A stretch of DNA of 64,000 nucleotides from Jackrogersella multiformis (taxonomy: Eukaryota > Ascomycota > Sordariomycetes > Xylariales > Hypoxylaceae). The DNA lies in the NCBI GenBank assembly GCA_902806575.1, contig CADCXD010000005.1, forward strand, positions 3,038,001 through 3,102,000, given 5' to 3'. Of the stretch, positions 33,351 to 44,070 are shown piece by piece. Every line of letters begins with the position of its first letter. The first letter of the stretch is position 1. A model generated the notes under the pieces. That model did no database searches, had not been told where the DNA came from, and saw only the letters and a list, made by a program, of their open reading frames with translations. Position numbers and translations under genes: made by a program.

Positions 33351-34006
33351 GGCGAGAGACTTGACAGGTCGTTAGGGAGGCTTCCAAGTTGTCGTTCTAG
33401 TGTTCTTCTCTTTAACTTGAAGCTGAAGCACCGGCTCAGCTCGACCACGGAGTAGGGGATGTGACAAATGAGATGGGAAGGTCGAGAATATGAGCAATAA
33501 TACCTCCAGCTCCCGTTGCGTGCATCTCGATCATGTCACATGAAATTTGGTTTCGGTACATACTGAGCCATAGGGGGAGGAGGAGGTTCGGACCTCATGC
33601 CAAGTTCGGATCATCACCTAGCTACTACCCAGGGTAATTAGCTTGCCGGCCTTAGTCGACCCAGTCCATCAGCTCACCCCAGTTTCCCCAACTTTTCCAC
33701 GATGCTAATCCCTACTAGTAGGATGTTTGTAATCCGGCTGCATAGGGCAGGGACCCCCATGACCGTTGAACCCGGATCGTTAAGCTTTCTGGATGCCTAT
33801 TCGACAACTTGGCGTGCAGAGGTGGAGGGTATCTAGGTAGGAATTGAGGTACGGTTACGTTGCGCATGCTTGCTGTGCCGCACTTGCATTTGAATCGAGG
33901 CTGTTTACCATCGAATCTGATAACTCACCATCCATCGCCGCCTAGTTTTACGAGCACCCCAACAAAACTTGTACGCATCCTTGTTGTGTTTATCGCGGTC
34001 GGTGTC
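33351..34006. other. Promoter side of the repeat protein and spacer
   Basis: No gene is seen. This lies upstream of the repeat-protein start and ends at the MITE-like element. Confidence 0.4.
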
Positions 34007-34008
34007 TA

Positions 34009-34393
34009 CAGCTGACGCTTTCAAAGGTCATTTCCATAGGACGACCCCCTGTCAGTCTCGGCAACAGCTGTAATATCTCGCCGGTCAGCTGTAAACATTT
34101 AATATAATGTACACTTAGAACATATGTACTTAATTCTTTATAATATTTAATAATGTAATATTCAATGTTAAATATTATAAATGACTTTATTTTAAACGTT
34201 ATATAAATATTATTATTATTTTCATTTTTCCAATTTTTTCCAAAATTCTAATAAAGCATATTAAATAATATGAAGAAAATATTAATATAAGACATATTGA
34301 AATAGCAGCATACAGCTGGTGGCAGGTCTGGCCGGTGCGTAATAAAACTAATAGGGGTCGTCCCATAGAGAAGACATTTGATAGCGTCAGCTG
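34009..34393. mobile_element. MITE-like element with about 40-bp inverted ends and TA flanks
   Basis: The ends begin CAGCTGACGCT and are inverted: 34 of the first 40 positions match between 34009-34048 and the complement of 34354-34393. Both ends are flanked by TA (34007-34008 and 34394-34395), as expected for a Tc1/mariner-type target duplication. The 300-bp interior is very AT-rich and has no coding frame, so it would be a non-autonomous copy. Further CAGCTG-containing blocks (34075, 34085, 34314) extend the inverted similarity inward. Confidence 0.65.
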
Positions 34394-34395
34394 TA

Positions 34396-35228
34396 AATTG
34401 TACGATCACAAGAGTTTCTATCATACGCACCAGGGAGGTTATGTGATGAAAGAGACATACATATGCACGTGCCTCAGTCTCCTTTTTTGATTCTCAATAC
34501 CCGTGTTTCCGCGCCATACACTATACAAACTTAACACTAATTCTTCTCTTTAGGGTCGATCAAGCGGTGTCAAGCCTATTGCGATTTCGTTACCCAACTA
34601 ACAGCCCCGCGAACCATAGACTATTGGATGTCTCGGCCGGTATAGTCGAATTAGGAATGATAAATGTCTATCTTATTTCCTTATTAGGCAGGCGGAATGT
34701 GCCTTGACATCACCCGCCATCGACGTTCTGTTTCTTCGTAGTGAAAATGAAGATCAACCTAGAGTAATTAATAACTTAGGGTCGTATTACACCGCAAGTC
34801 TACCACCCTACTCTTCAAAGCTACGGGCGTGACCCGTGCGGAACCAGTAAAAGAACAGAAAAAAACCCCAAAGCTGACCATTCCCCTGTAGTATTAGATG
34901 ATCAAAACCCGGGTAAGAGCGGGAGTGGAGAAGAATGAACATGCGGAGAAGGTAACAAGGCTCGAGAGCTAGTGTAGAGGGGCAGAGGGGTAGGAGATAG
35001 TTACATAATACTAAGACGGTGAGGTTAGTCAATGAGCCTGACCTTGCAACCCGGCCGCGGTTGTAGGCGGTAGTGATTGTTGACTTCCGGCATATTGAAT
35101 ACACATGTGATCGCCAAGTCACCTTCAAGTCCTACTTCTCGCCTTTGTTCTGGTCAAGTTATCCTCGAGCGTCCATACTCTTGTCTCTTAGCCATACAGC
35201 CTTTCCTGCTGTCACAGACGAGGTAACC
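34396..35228. other. Spacer and promoter of the DUF3712 gene
   Basis: No gene is supported; the minus frame 34808-35128 has no motif. Confidence 0.4.
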
Positions 35229-36635
35229 ATGATGTCGGCCTTTCGAGAAGACAACTCCCACCTTGAGCTTCCCAGTCCCACGGCCTCCATACATGGTGGC
35301 AAAGGTGACGATGAAAAAGGAACTTCAAATGCGCCGGGAAGGCAGAGCGACGGTGCTTTCTCGGCTGATCAAGTTCAAGAGAAGACAGCGGAGCCGACTC
35401 CTCTCACCAAGAAGCAGAAGTTGAAGCGTCATTGCGGACGGTTCCGGTGGTGGTATCTGCTAGGGGTTATCATTTTCCTCGCTATCTTGTTACCTATCCT
35501 GTATGTGGTTTGTCCCAAGACTGAATAGGTCAAGAGTACTGACCGATAGCTTAGATTTTTGGTGATTGTTCCAGCCATTGCGCAGCTCATTCTCAACAAC
35601 CAGGCGCTGCCCATCATCGGCGGCTCGTTCATAGTTCTGTCTCCAACTCAACTGAATGTCTCTATCACCACATCGCTTAACACGCCTTTGGCTGCAAACA
35701 TCGACCCCTTAAGGCTCTTCTTGTACAACAAGGACACGCCCACGTTTTCACCATTTTGCAATGTTACTTTACCGCAGATGCATGTGAATGGACAGACGGA
35801 AATTAATATTAAGGGCCAAACAGTCACGATAACTAACGAGACAGAGCTTGTCTCGTGGTTCGCCAATGTCTTCGATCAGCCAAATGTTGAATTATCCGTT
35901 AGTGGTGATCCAAAAATCCATTTAGGAGCACTGAATACAGGCGGGCACCTACAAAAGACAGTCATAGTGGATACGTTGAACAAGCTGGATGGTTTTAGCA
36001 TCAAAAATATCCAGCTCTTGACGCCGGCTAGGGAGAACGGTACCAACGTCCAAGGAACTCTCAACCTGCCTAACTGGGGCACCCTCGAACTCGGAATCGG
36101 CAACTTATCGCTCAATTTGATGGCAGGAGATCTCAGGATTGGCCTAATTACCGTCTACGACGTCTATCTTCCGCGTGGTAACAACATAAGGTACTTCAAC
36201 GGCGAGCTATTCCTCGACGTAATCTTTCAGAACATCGGGACGGTTCTTTCCACCCAGGTGGATGCCTTGAGTGGTGGAAATATCCAGATAAACGCGACGG
36301 GAAACGCTACCATGGTCAATGGCGAACACGTCAGGTTCGTTGAGACCATCGTCAACAATAGGACTATACCATCCTCAACACCTTTCATCAAGCTAGCGAG
36401 CGACCTGATCGGGAGCTTTACCAACGGCAGTGAGGTTTCTATACCCAACATGCTCGACGAGGTCTTTGGAAATACCACCTTTATTCAAGACGTCTTGGGT
36501 CATTGGAATACAACGAAAGCCGACAGGGCGACGAAGATGAAGAAGTCTCTACCGTCTATACCGCGAGGCGTAATGGGCCCGACAGCACTAAGTTTGTTCA
36601 AACTAGGAATGAAGATGAAGATGGGGAAGTATTGA
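35229..36635 (+). CDS. DUF3712 / Tag1-like single-pass membrane protein (two exons, 450 aa)
   Basis: Exons 35229-35500 and 35555-36635 flank a 54-bp intron (donor GTATGT, branch CTGAC, acceptor TTAG) that interrupts the membrane helix. The N-terminal 74 residues are hydrophilic (Ser/Pro/Glu-rich, probably cytosolic). A transmembrane helix spans about 75-97 (WWYLLGVIIFLAILLPILFL), preceded by a basic cluster KKQKLKRH. The rest is a large beta-rich region with many N-x-S/T sites, fitting a lumenal DUF3712 domain. The yeast relative Tag1 is a vacuolar membrane protein that helps end autophagy; whether this copy does the same is inference. The start could be either of two adjacent ATGs (35229, 35232). 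Confidence 0.85.
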
Positions 36636-37581
36636 GGAGAACACCTCGGGATAAACATTTAATACCCAATTATCTAATGCTACATAATACGCGGGTTGGA
36701 ATGGTTGGCAACACGATATGGGTATCAATCAGTTGGCTACGCATGATGGACTTAATATTAACGTAATGAACGATGGACGAATTCAAGGAGATAAACGAAT
36801 TCAAAAATAATGTTTAAAGTTGCATGCAATATCAAGTATCGCCATATATTTATTACAATGACCATCCCCTGAAACCCGCATGGCGTAAGTAATTGCCCGC
36901 GAGACAGACATCTACGATATCATCGAATAATATGACGAAGCTTGAAAGCATCAGAGTTCTCTTTTAATATCTTAATAAGCTGTAGCAATTTCCTCAAGTC
37001 TCGGCAACAGAATAGTCACGGCCTAAACTAGGTAGAGTAACGTAACATATATTAGGTACCTCCTACATACAGACTGAAATCATGTTGCCGAAAAGGGGAT
37101 GTTTCAGCACTTCTAGCCAATCAAAATACCCTACCAATAAGGTAACTTCTCGAGGCCCAGTGTCTTAGCTCCTAAATCTGTAAGAAGTTGAGCTAGGGTA
37201 GGTCATTTCCAAGCTTGCTGTTGCTGTGATCGTGTGTAGGAACGTTCTTGTTGATGACCTTCGCTCAAATATAAGCTCGGTAGGTTCATCTCGCTTCTCG
37301 AGGAACCGACTCACGAGATACTAGTAAGCTTCATTCCGGTGTGTTAATACTAGTGTAGCTCCACGACCGCTTAGGCCCGGAACCCGATGGTCTAACCCTT
37401 CATCTGTGCCGCGGAGCACATGCTAATATAAAGACAGAACAACAGGGCTTTCTTTAATTGGGGTTGGTTTCCAATTGTTGCTATTGAACAAAATACGGCA
37501 TTATGCAAGTCATCCTACATATTTGTAAAGTATATCGAAGCAAGGGATATAAAAAAAGGTACTATTCCCGGCTCCGCTAGT
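36636..37581. other. Spacer
   Basis: No gene is supported. AT-rich with one TTAGGTACCTCC motif near 37055. Confidence 0.45.
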
Positions 37582-37998
37582 TCATGCCGTTGGTAGGGCC
37601 GATCCGATTTGCCGGGACGTGTTATCTAGCAATTCTGGCCCGTTGCTCCGGCACAAGATGCCCTTGATATAACCTCGGATTGTCACACCCCCGATGAGGC
37701 CAATAGTCACACCAATCCAGGTGATGTTCGACGACGTGGCGAATAAAACGGTGAACTAACGTTGTGCGATGACTACTTTAAACAGAGTTGAGTTCAATAG
37801 AGAAGTTCCGAGGCAGTTATTAGAGTCTTTGATGTACCCTAGCGTTCGAACTACTTTCTCAAAGTCGCGTTCGTCGATAACTTCGTGGGAGTAAAAGTTG
37901 ATGGGACGCTTGGCCCACAGCTGAAATATGCCGGCATTCCTGAATATACCTATATTTATACCTAGTACAAAAAAATCGCTACTAAATACCATGAACAC
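37582..37998 (-). pseudogene. Relic of a membrane-protein gene, one in-frame stop
   Basis: One minus frame reads as coherent protein across an internal TAG at 37756-37758. Before the stop it gives INFYSHEVIDERDFEKVV and GYIKDSNNCLGTSLLNST. After it, FTVLFATSSNITWIGVTI and a hydrophobic helix (GVTIGLIGGVTIRGYI) follow, ending at TGA 37582-37584. The 5' part is missing, because the methyltransferase 3' end begins at 38011 on the same strand. Family not recognised. A real spliced gene cannot be excluded, but no donor-acceptor pair removes the stop convincingly. Confidence 0.4.
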
Positions 37999-38010
37999 CC
38001 ACCACCACCA

Positions 38011-39694
38011 TCAACGCGGGCCACCAGGCTTCCGTCCGTATATATACGTCCTAGACAGCACCCGTTAGCAACGCCTCTCAGAACCTCCCACACGCGCACG
38101 TAGGTATATACGCATGGAAGGACAGAAGGGAGGAAGAGGTCAACTCACACAGCCACGTAGGCATGCACGCCGGTATCCTTGAAATCGCGCTTGACCTCGT
38201 CGACGAACCCGCGGACCTGGTCGGGCGACATGCCCAGGCCGCCGAGGACCTTGAGGCTCATGCCCTCGAGGCCGGCCAGCATGTCCTCCTGGAAGTACGC
38301 GGCCACGGTCTTGTAGTAGCGGCCCTTGGCCCAGGGGCTGGTGGGCCAGTAGAACATCCTCTCGGCGACGTCCTCGAAGCCGGCGTCCTCGAAGAAGCGC
38401 CGGTAGTGCTGGACGTTGCTCCAGGAGCGGCCGAGCCGCCCCACGCCCTCCACCATCAGCTCGTTCCACCGGTACAGCGCCGACCGCGTCGGCGGCGCCC
38501 CGATGTACCGCATCGGGAACAGCGCGTCCTGGAACTCCATCACCCCGCCCGGCGCCAGGCTCTCGAACCCCTGCCGCACCACCGCCGCAGGGTCGTCGAA
38601 GCAGCTCATGAGCGCGCGCCCGTGGATGAAGTCGAACGGCTCGCTGAAGGTCCACTCGTCCTCCGCGTCGTCGATCTCGAACCGGCAGTTCTCCGGGAGG
38701 CTAGCAGTAGTAGCGGTTAGTAATTTAGCCTGGGTACCTAGGGTTACCTATCCTGCAAGCTGGTGTGAGTGGTGGTGGGTGCGGGTGTACACACAATTGG
38801 GGCTGGATGGGACTTAGATCCGTGCCGATGACTTGGGATCTAGGATGCTGCACAGCTGCGTGGCGGGTTAGCATCTGGGAGCTCGAATTTATGGTGGTTA
38901 GTCGAACCGAATTCTATAGCCCATATACCAGTCCCTAAGATCATGTCAGCCATGTCGTGAGAATGGGACACGGTGCCGGTCGAACCTGTGGCGATATCCA
39001 AGACCCGTTTCGGATCTTCAGGTAATGGGGCTATATTGAGCTTGTTTCCGATAGCTATGGTAAATAGCTGGTGTTGAAGATCTGCCCCAACAGTGAGCGA
39101 TTTTCAAGCAGGGCATAGAGGCCTAGTCAGCGGCGCGATGTTGTTTACCTAATCGTTCTTGTTCTTCCTGCGAGGGTGTCCGTCAGTTGTTGAAATAGGC
39201 TGTCGAGCACAACTTGGAACATACAGTATCGTTTGGTAGAAAATACCCTGGAAAGGAATGTTAGCGAAAGTCATGGCGTTTTTGGAAATACCATAAGCCG
39301 TACTGCCTTCTTTAAATCGGTGATAAGTTCGGCCGTTTTCTTGAACGAAATGGTATAAACTCGAGTCCAGCGACATAGTTGATCTTCATGGTGGAAATTG
39401 TTAGTGACTCGCCAGCCTGGATCAATCTCAGGTCATCGATCACGTCGTACCTAATGCTCTCTGATACCGATCCAATTTCCTGCCAATGATCAATAAAGGG
39501 CTAAGTCATAATCCCTTATTGCGGTAAGTACTAACTGTCTGAGAGTCATCGTCTACCGACGGCAACGACGGGGCGCTTCCGCTGCCCCACGACAACAGCG
39601 ACGCATCTTGGTCAACTGAGACAGTACGACTAGACGCCCATGAAAACGAAGTCACAGAGCTATTATCATGGCCTACGCTAGAAGAGTCCGACAT
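38011..39694 (-). CDS. LaeA-like SAM-dependent methyltransferase (ten exons, 365 aa)
   Basis: Exons on minus: 39694-39536, 39479-39451, 39383-39292, 39247-39225, 39167-39149, 39081-38986, 38934-38908, 38855-38795, 38700-38149, 38050-38011. Introns are 44-98 bp; all phases agree and the joined frame has no stop. The product has a Ser/Asp-rich N-terminus and the ENGRTYHRFKEG motif. SAM motif I follows at about 134-142 (VLDIATGTGIW), then GTDLSPIQP, the FDFIHGRALM motif III region and the typical end YIYGRKP. LaeA/UMTA-type methyltransferases act in the nucleus on secondary metabolism or methylate small molecules; which applies here is unknown. Five coding pieces are 19-40 bases long, so automatic prediction may fail. 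Confidence 0.87.
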
Positions 39695-41395
39695 TATCTG
39701 CTCTTCGCAGCACAAGGCTGCTTCTCAGCGTGAGCGTTTTTATACAAGGTAACTACACCAAAGAGTTAGGTACATAAAATTCGAACATAGAAACGCAGTA
39801 CGAGATCGGTTAAACAACAGAAGGTTGAGCGACTTGGGGCAGAATTGCCACGGGGTAAAGGCCACATGGGGGTCACACTTAATACATATCACAGGCACTT
39901 AGGTAGGCAACGGGACGGTGCGCTAGGAGTGTGTCAGCAATGGGAAGCTTGGGATTAACCAGTTATCTCATCCGAATAGTATTCCGCACCGAGACTACTC
40001 GTCTTAGTACACATCCTCCTGAAGGAAGCATTAGATCTAAAAACTTCTAGGTGCGGCTGGGCCTGTAATGTACGTATAATATGTACGTATCATCTTAGAC
40101 AGGAAGTTGGATCTGGATTCGGCCGGGACACACGACGTAGCATTGCACTGTATGTCCTGCATTGCAGACCGCATATCCAGAGACGTCGCTACAGCCACTA
40201 AGCTGCGGTAGAGTCCAGCTGCGGTTAAGAGTCGATGTAGAGTGATCCTGCGACTGAAATTTGGAAGATCCCTCCTTCGACGGTTCAAGTGCATGCATAT
40301 TGTGCTCTGCTTCAAGACCTTATCGATCGGCTAGTCTGACACTTGTATTAGACCATTGTTAAAGCCTGTCCAATGGATTTGTTCACAAACCTGCTCAAGC
40401 GGGAGTTTCTTACTGATCTTCTCGAGACAAACTCTTAAGCATTAGCTTTGACCACTTCCTCAAGAGAAATAATATGATGGGAAGGCTTCTTCTCTTCTGG
40501 TATCTATCTAGGCAGCTCGGAGTTCTGCCTAGGTAGGTGGTGGCGCGACGCATGTTGAATAAGAGGGGAAGCAGAGTGAGACCTTCTCCAAACTCATGCT
40601 GCACCGCTACTCATTAGAAATCAATTCTATCGGTACCTACCTAGGAGGTAGATAAGCATGAATGTTCGATATAAGTTATGTTAGCACTTGTGAAAATATG
40701 ATATCAAAACCTCAGTATAACATCAAATGAAATTGGATAAGGAGCGACACGATAATGAGAAATGCATATTTTCGTTGGGAGATTTGGCACGATGGCCACC
40801 ATGATTGGTAAACAATTAATATACTAGGTAGGTATGTATATATACCCAGGTATATATGCAGTAGTCGGTGAGATGTGAAAAGGCTCAAGTATTGCCGCGT
40901 CAAAATGTTCTGTAGGGTTGCAGCGCTTTGATATCAATATGCCAATGAATCACGGGGGTCAGCGTTGCCATTGGCTGTCTTTCGGAAACTTCATATAAAA
41001 AGCAAATTGACAGCAGTGGCATAATCCAACCTGTCGGATAGACTGCTAACCATATAAACCGTCAATCTGTCGGAGGTTACCTATAACAGTGCTAGGAACA
41101 GAACAACCACCGTTACTAGATGCGACGGTAACCCCCAAGATGTAAGGGGTGAAGTCACACAATCGGACACCCAACGCCACGCTAACACTGCCGAAAACAG
41201 GCAGCGCTAGTTACGTCCCACATCCCACTCCATCTACCTAGTCTTTGAATCGGATTCCCCTTTCATGCCTAGTACCTAGCTTATGCATCCGTCGGACCGT
41301 GCCACCATGTCTAATAAACGCCTTGCCGGTAATGCCTTTCCACGTGCTCTCATAACGTCGTGATGTCGTATGCTCATTAAAAATGGATAAAACAA
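39695..41395. other. Spacer
   Basis: No gene is supported; short frames at 40037-40315, 40410-40604 and 40712-40903 lack motifs. Palindrome copies lie near 40528, 40633 and 40825. The AT-rich part near 40700-40850 may be promoter. Confidence 0.45.
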
Positions 41396-42685
41396 CTATG
41401 CTTTAGATTCGTCCCAGTCGGACCAACGCTTAACAATTTCATCGACCATGGCGATGCCCTTTTTACTAGCATCGATCTCAAACCATTCTCTATGGGCCTT
41501 GCCGCAAACATCGCAATTGGCCTTGTCGCTCACTCGTAGACCAGCACCAGCGAGTTCGATATGAATTAAGCGCTCAACCTTGTGGCTATGAGGCATCTTC
41601 CGGGGCGTTGAAGGCTGACTAGAAGATATGTGGGGATAATATCGAATCAATGATAGGTTATAACCGCACTGACGTGTCCATTCATTGAGACGCCGTTGAA
41701 CGTTGGACGCTCGACCGATCTTCAAAAGGACCTTCTTAGATGATCCGGTCTTGCTCTCCTTGATGGCAAATGACTCTAGAACATCGCTAGTTCGTCTCTG
41801 GCGACCATCCGGACGCTGTGGTGTCAGAAGGGACCTCGCCGCCTCGGCTGGAGGAGCTGATGGTTGAGACTCGGGGGTAAGCCAGAATATATATATGTAT
41901 CCGGGCTCATCTTGCTGCGACACAGGCTTGGCCATCTCCGCCATGAGCTGCGAAGCTGTCTGCGGCGAAGCTGATGCCGGAATCAAGGACAAGTACTGGG
42001 AAGTTTGCGAGGTTTGGCGAGATTCCGAGGGGCGCTTTGAAGAACCGGCGCTTGCCTGCGGGCGCGCGGGAGGGATCGGCAGATGCTGATTCGACGACGG
42101 CCTAGGGTAGGCGGGTTTCGAGGGGGCACTCTGTACGGGTCTAGGCTGCGGCCGCACCGGACGTTCTTCTTCCTCTTCTTCGGTGATGGTGAAGCAGCAG
42201 CAGAAGCTTACTTTCTTCTCCTTAGGTCTCCGTCCATGGGGTTGTGCGGCGTTGGTGTTGCCCGAGTGTGGTATCTTCTCGCCGTGCCGGTCGTCGCCGT
42301 GTCTCGCAGGCTTCTCGGTATGGCGTGCGGGTTTCCGGCCTTGCCTTTGCGCCTCAACTATACCGAGCCGGTTGATGAGGGTATCCAAACTCTCGCGAGA
42401 TTCGAGGATCGGCGTCGTCTTCGTCCTTGGACCCGGACTCGACTTAGCAGACAAGCTTGCCTGGTCTTTATGCTGCCAGCAGTAAAGGTCTGGGTTGCTC
42501 GGGTCGTCGACGCGTAGTTTAATGGGTTTTGGTCGAGGGGGGGCCATAGGTGACGATCCTGGAGAGGAATTTATATCTCGTCGGCACGGACGGCCTCCTG
42601 AGGTAATGCCTCGACATGTCGTTGCCGGATTCTTGGAGTCGGATCGGCCGATTAGAGACTCGGGAGTGTTGGGAATGAACGGCAT
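41396..42685 (-). CDS. T5orf172/GIY-YIG-superfamily domain protein (429 aa)
   Basis: A single-exon minus frame starts at MPFIPNTPESLIGRSDSKNP. The first 90 residues have CRGITSGGRPCRRDI and YCWQHKDQ, a small Cys/His motif common at the start of this family. A long Pro/Ser/Arg-rich linker follows, with a CCC cluster and a run of six Glu (VSFCCCFTITEEEEEE) near 166. The C-terminal domain (about 265-425) reads GYIYIFWLT, KIGRASNVQRRLNEW and HKVERLIHIELA, then a CDVCGKAHREWFEI motif. This is the T5orf172 (DUF1766) version of the GIY-YIG fold. Nuclease activity is known for the fold, but is not established for fungal members. Confidence 0.88.
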   Translation of the reverse strand: MPFIPNTPESLIGRSDSKNPATTCRGITSGGRPCRRDINSSPGSSPMAPPRPKPIKLRVDDPSNPDLYCWQHKDQASLSAKSSPGPRTKTTPILESRESLDTLINRLGIVEAQRQGRKPARHTEKPARHGDDRHGEKIPHSGNTNAAQPHGRRPKEKKVSFCCCFTITEEEEEERPVRPQPRPVQSAPSKPAYPRPSSNQHLPIPPARPQASAGSSKRPSESRQTSQTSQYLSLIPASASPQTASQLMAEMAKPVSQQDEPGYIYIFWLTPESQPSAPPAEAARSLLTPQRPDGRQRRTSDVLESFAIKESKTGSSKKVLLKIGRASNVQRRLNEWTRQCGYNLSLIRYYPHISSSQPSTPRKMPHSHKVERLIHIELAGAGLRVSDKANCDVCGKAHREWFEIDASKKGIAMVDEIVKRWSDWDESKA

Positions 42686-44070
42686 TGTTTTCGGATTGGG
42701 CAGGTAGTTAACTACCCAAGGTACCTATACTACCTACTTTAAAGAGCGTATAGTAGAAACCCTTCAGAAGTAAAGAGAGGTAGAGGTAGAGGTAGAAGAA
42801 GATGTAAGAGGTGAGAAGTGAAGGGTGTGAAGAGTGTAAATTAAGTAGTATTTTCCCCGGCAGATGCCAGGACAGGGCTGATGCTATATTAACATGACTT
42901 AGATCATTCACACGGCTCACAGGCATTCACAGGCAACGAGAGTCCACTCGAGAATGAATGTTGTAAGTCGAGTAACTCGAGTGACTCGAATTTCTAATGG
43001 ATTTCCATTTCCATCTCGAATTAATTGGAGAGGTTGGGGATGATTGGTTAAGAATCATCGAGGTCTAGATGTTTGAGTTAGCGCTAGCAATAGCACTAGC
43101 ATGGAAAGGCATAGCAGAAGGCATGGCAGGGGCATGGCTGCATGGGAGGACTCCGATATGTGTGGCTTAATTATGGCTGACACTGGGCTGACTGGGCTGG
43201 CTGGGCTGAGTCGTGGCTTCGAACCACTTTTACCACTGTAAATCCCCACCCCTGTAAGGTACGTGTAACGTTGAAATCGTTACAAGTGGCAGGAGCAGCA
43301 GCAGCAGCGGAAGTAAATCTTCCTTAAGAGGTACATGTAATTAGTAATTCGTAAACTGAACAACTCACGATTCACAACTCAACCGCCAACACAACAATAG
43401 TCGTATCATCGTCGACGCCTGAAAGCCCTATTTTGACTTATGTTCCGAAACAAACTAGAAAGAATTCAAGGCCTCATATAACATACACTAGAAATATGGG
43501 GTTCTTATTTTAGCCCTTCTAGTTTTGGCTCCTCTTTAAAATAAATCTCAACGACTTAACCGAGCTTCCGAGGACCGAAGCTCCCGTCATAAGAACTGAA
43601 CATCACCATCTTCCTTCAAATAACATACACAGTTTAATACAATATACCTAGGTACCTACCAGGTACTTATGGTGTATAACCTCTAGGTAAGTAGATATAT
43701 TATCATACATTAAGTCAGCTGCTCTTTGATCGAGGATAATCTTATTGCCAAGTGACAAAAACCACCGAGTCGCAAACTTCTAGTTCGTGTTCAGCAATTC
43801 AAAGTAGGTATTGTTATGACTAGGAGTTTCGATGCTACCTCCTAGGTATCATATCTATAATTACCTACTAGGCATTTAGTCTACCAAAGTCGGAGTGGGT
43901 GGCTCTTTTATACCATCTATAAATGCAATCCTTTCTATACCGATACTTCAACCAAATTCCGAGGATGCAACTAATATTTATCAAAATCCCTTCGCCATGA
44001 CCGGGAGATCACTATCTATTACACCATCCATTACACCACTCAGACCATCTATTTCCAAAAACAAACCTGT
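42686..44070. other. Spacer with short purine repeats
   Basis: No gene is supported. A GAGGTAGAGGTAGA microsatellite lies at about 42776-42798, and a GGGCTGGCTGGGCTG run near 43190. Palindromes are near 42718 and 43648. This probably holds the promoter of the T5orf172 gene. Confidence 0.45.

Noticed and set aside
38140..38655. 171-residue ORF and long antisense ORFs over the methyltransferase last exon
   Set aside because: Shifted frames of a GC-rich exon; the real frame carries the FDFIHGRALM motif.
40037..40604. Minus-strand ORFs of 64-92 residues upstream of the T5orf172 gene
   Set aside because: No motif, no codon preference and no splice partners.
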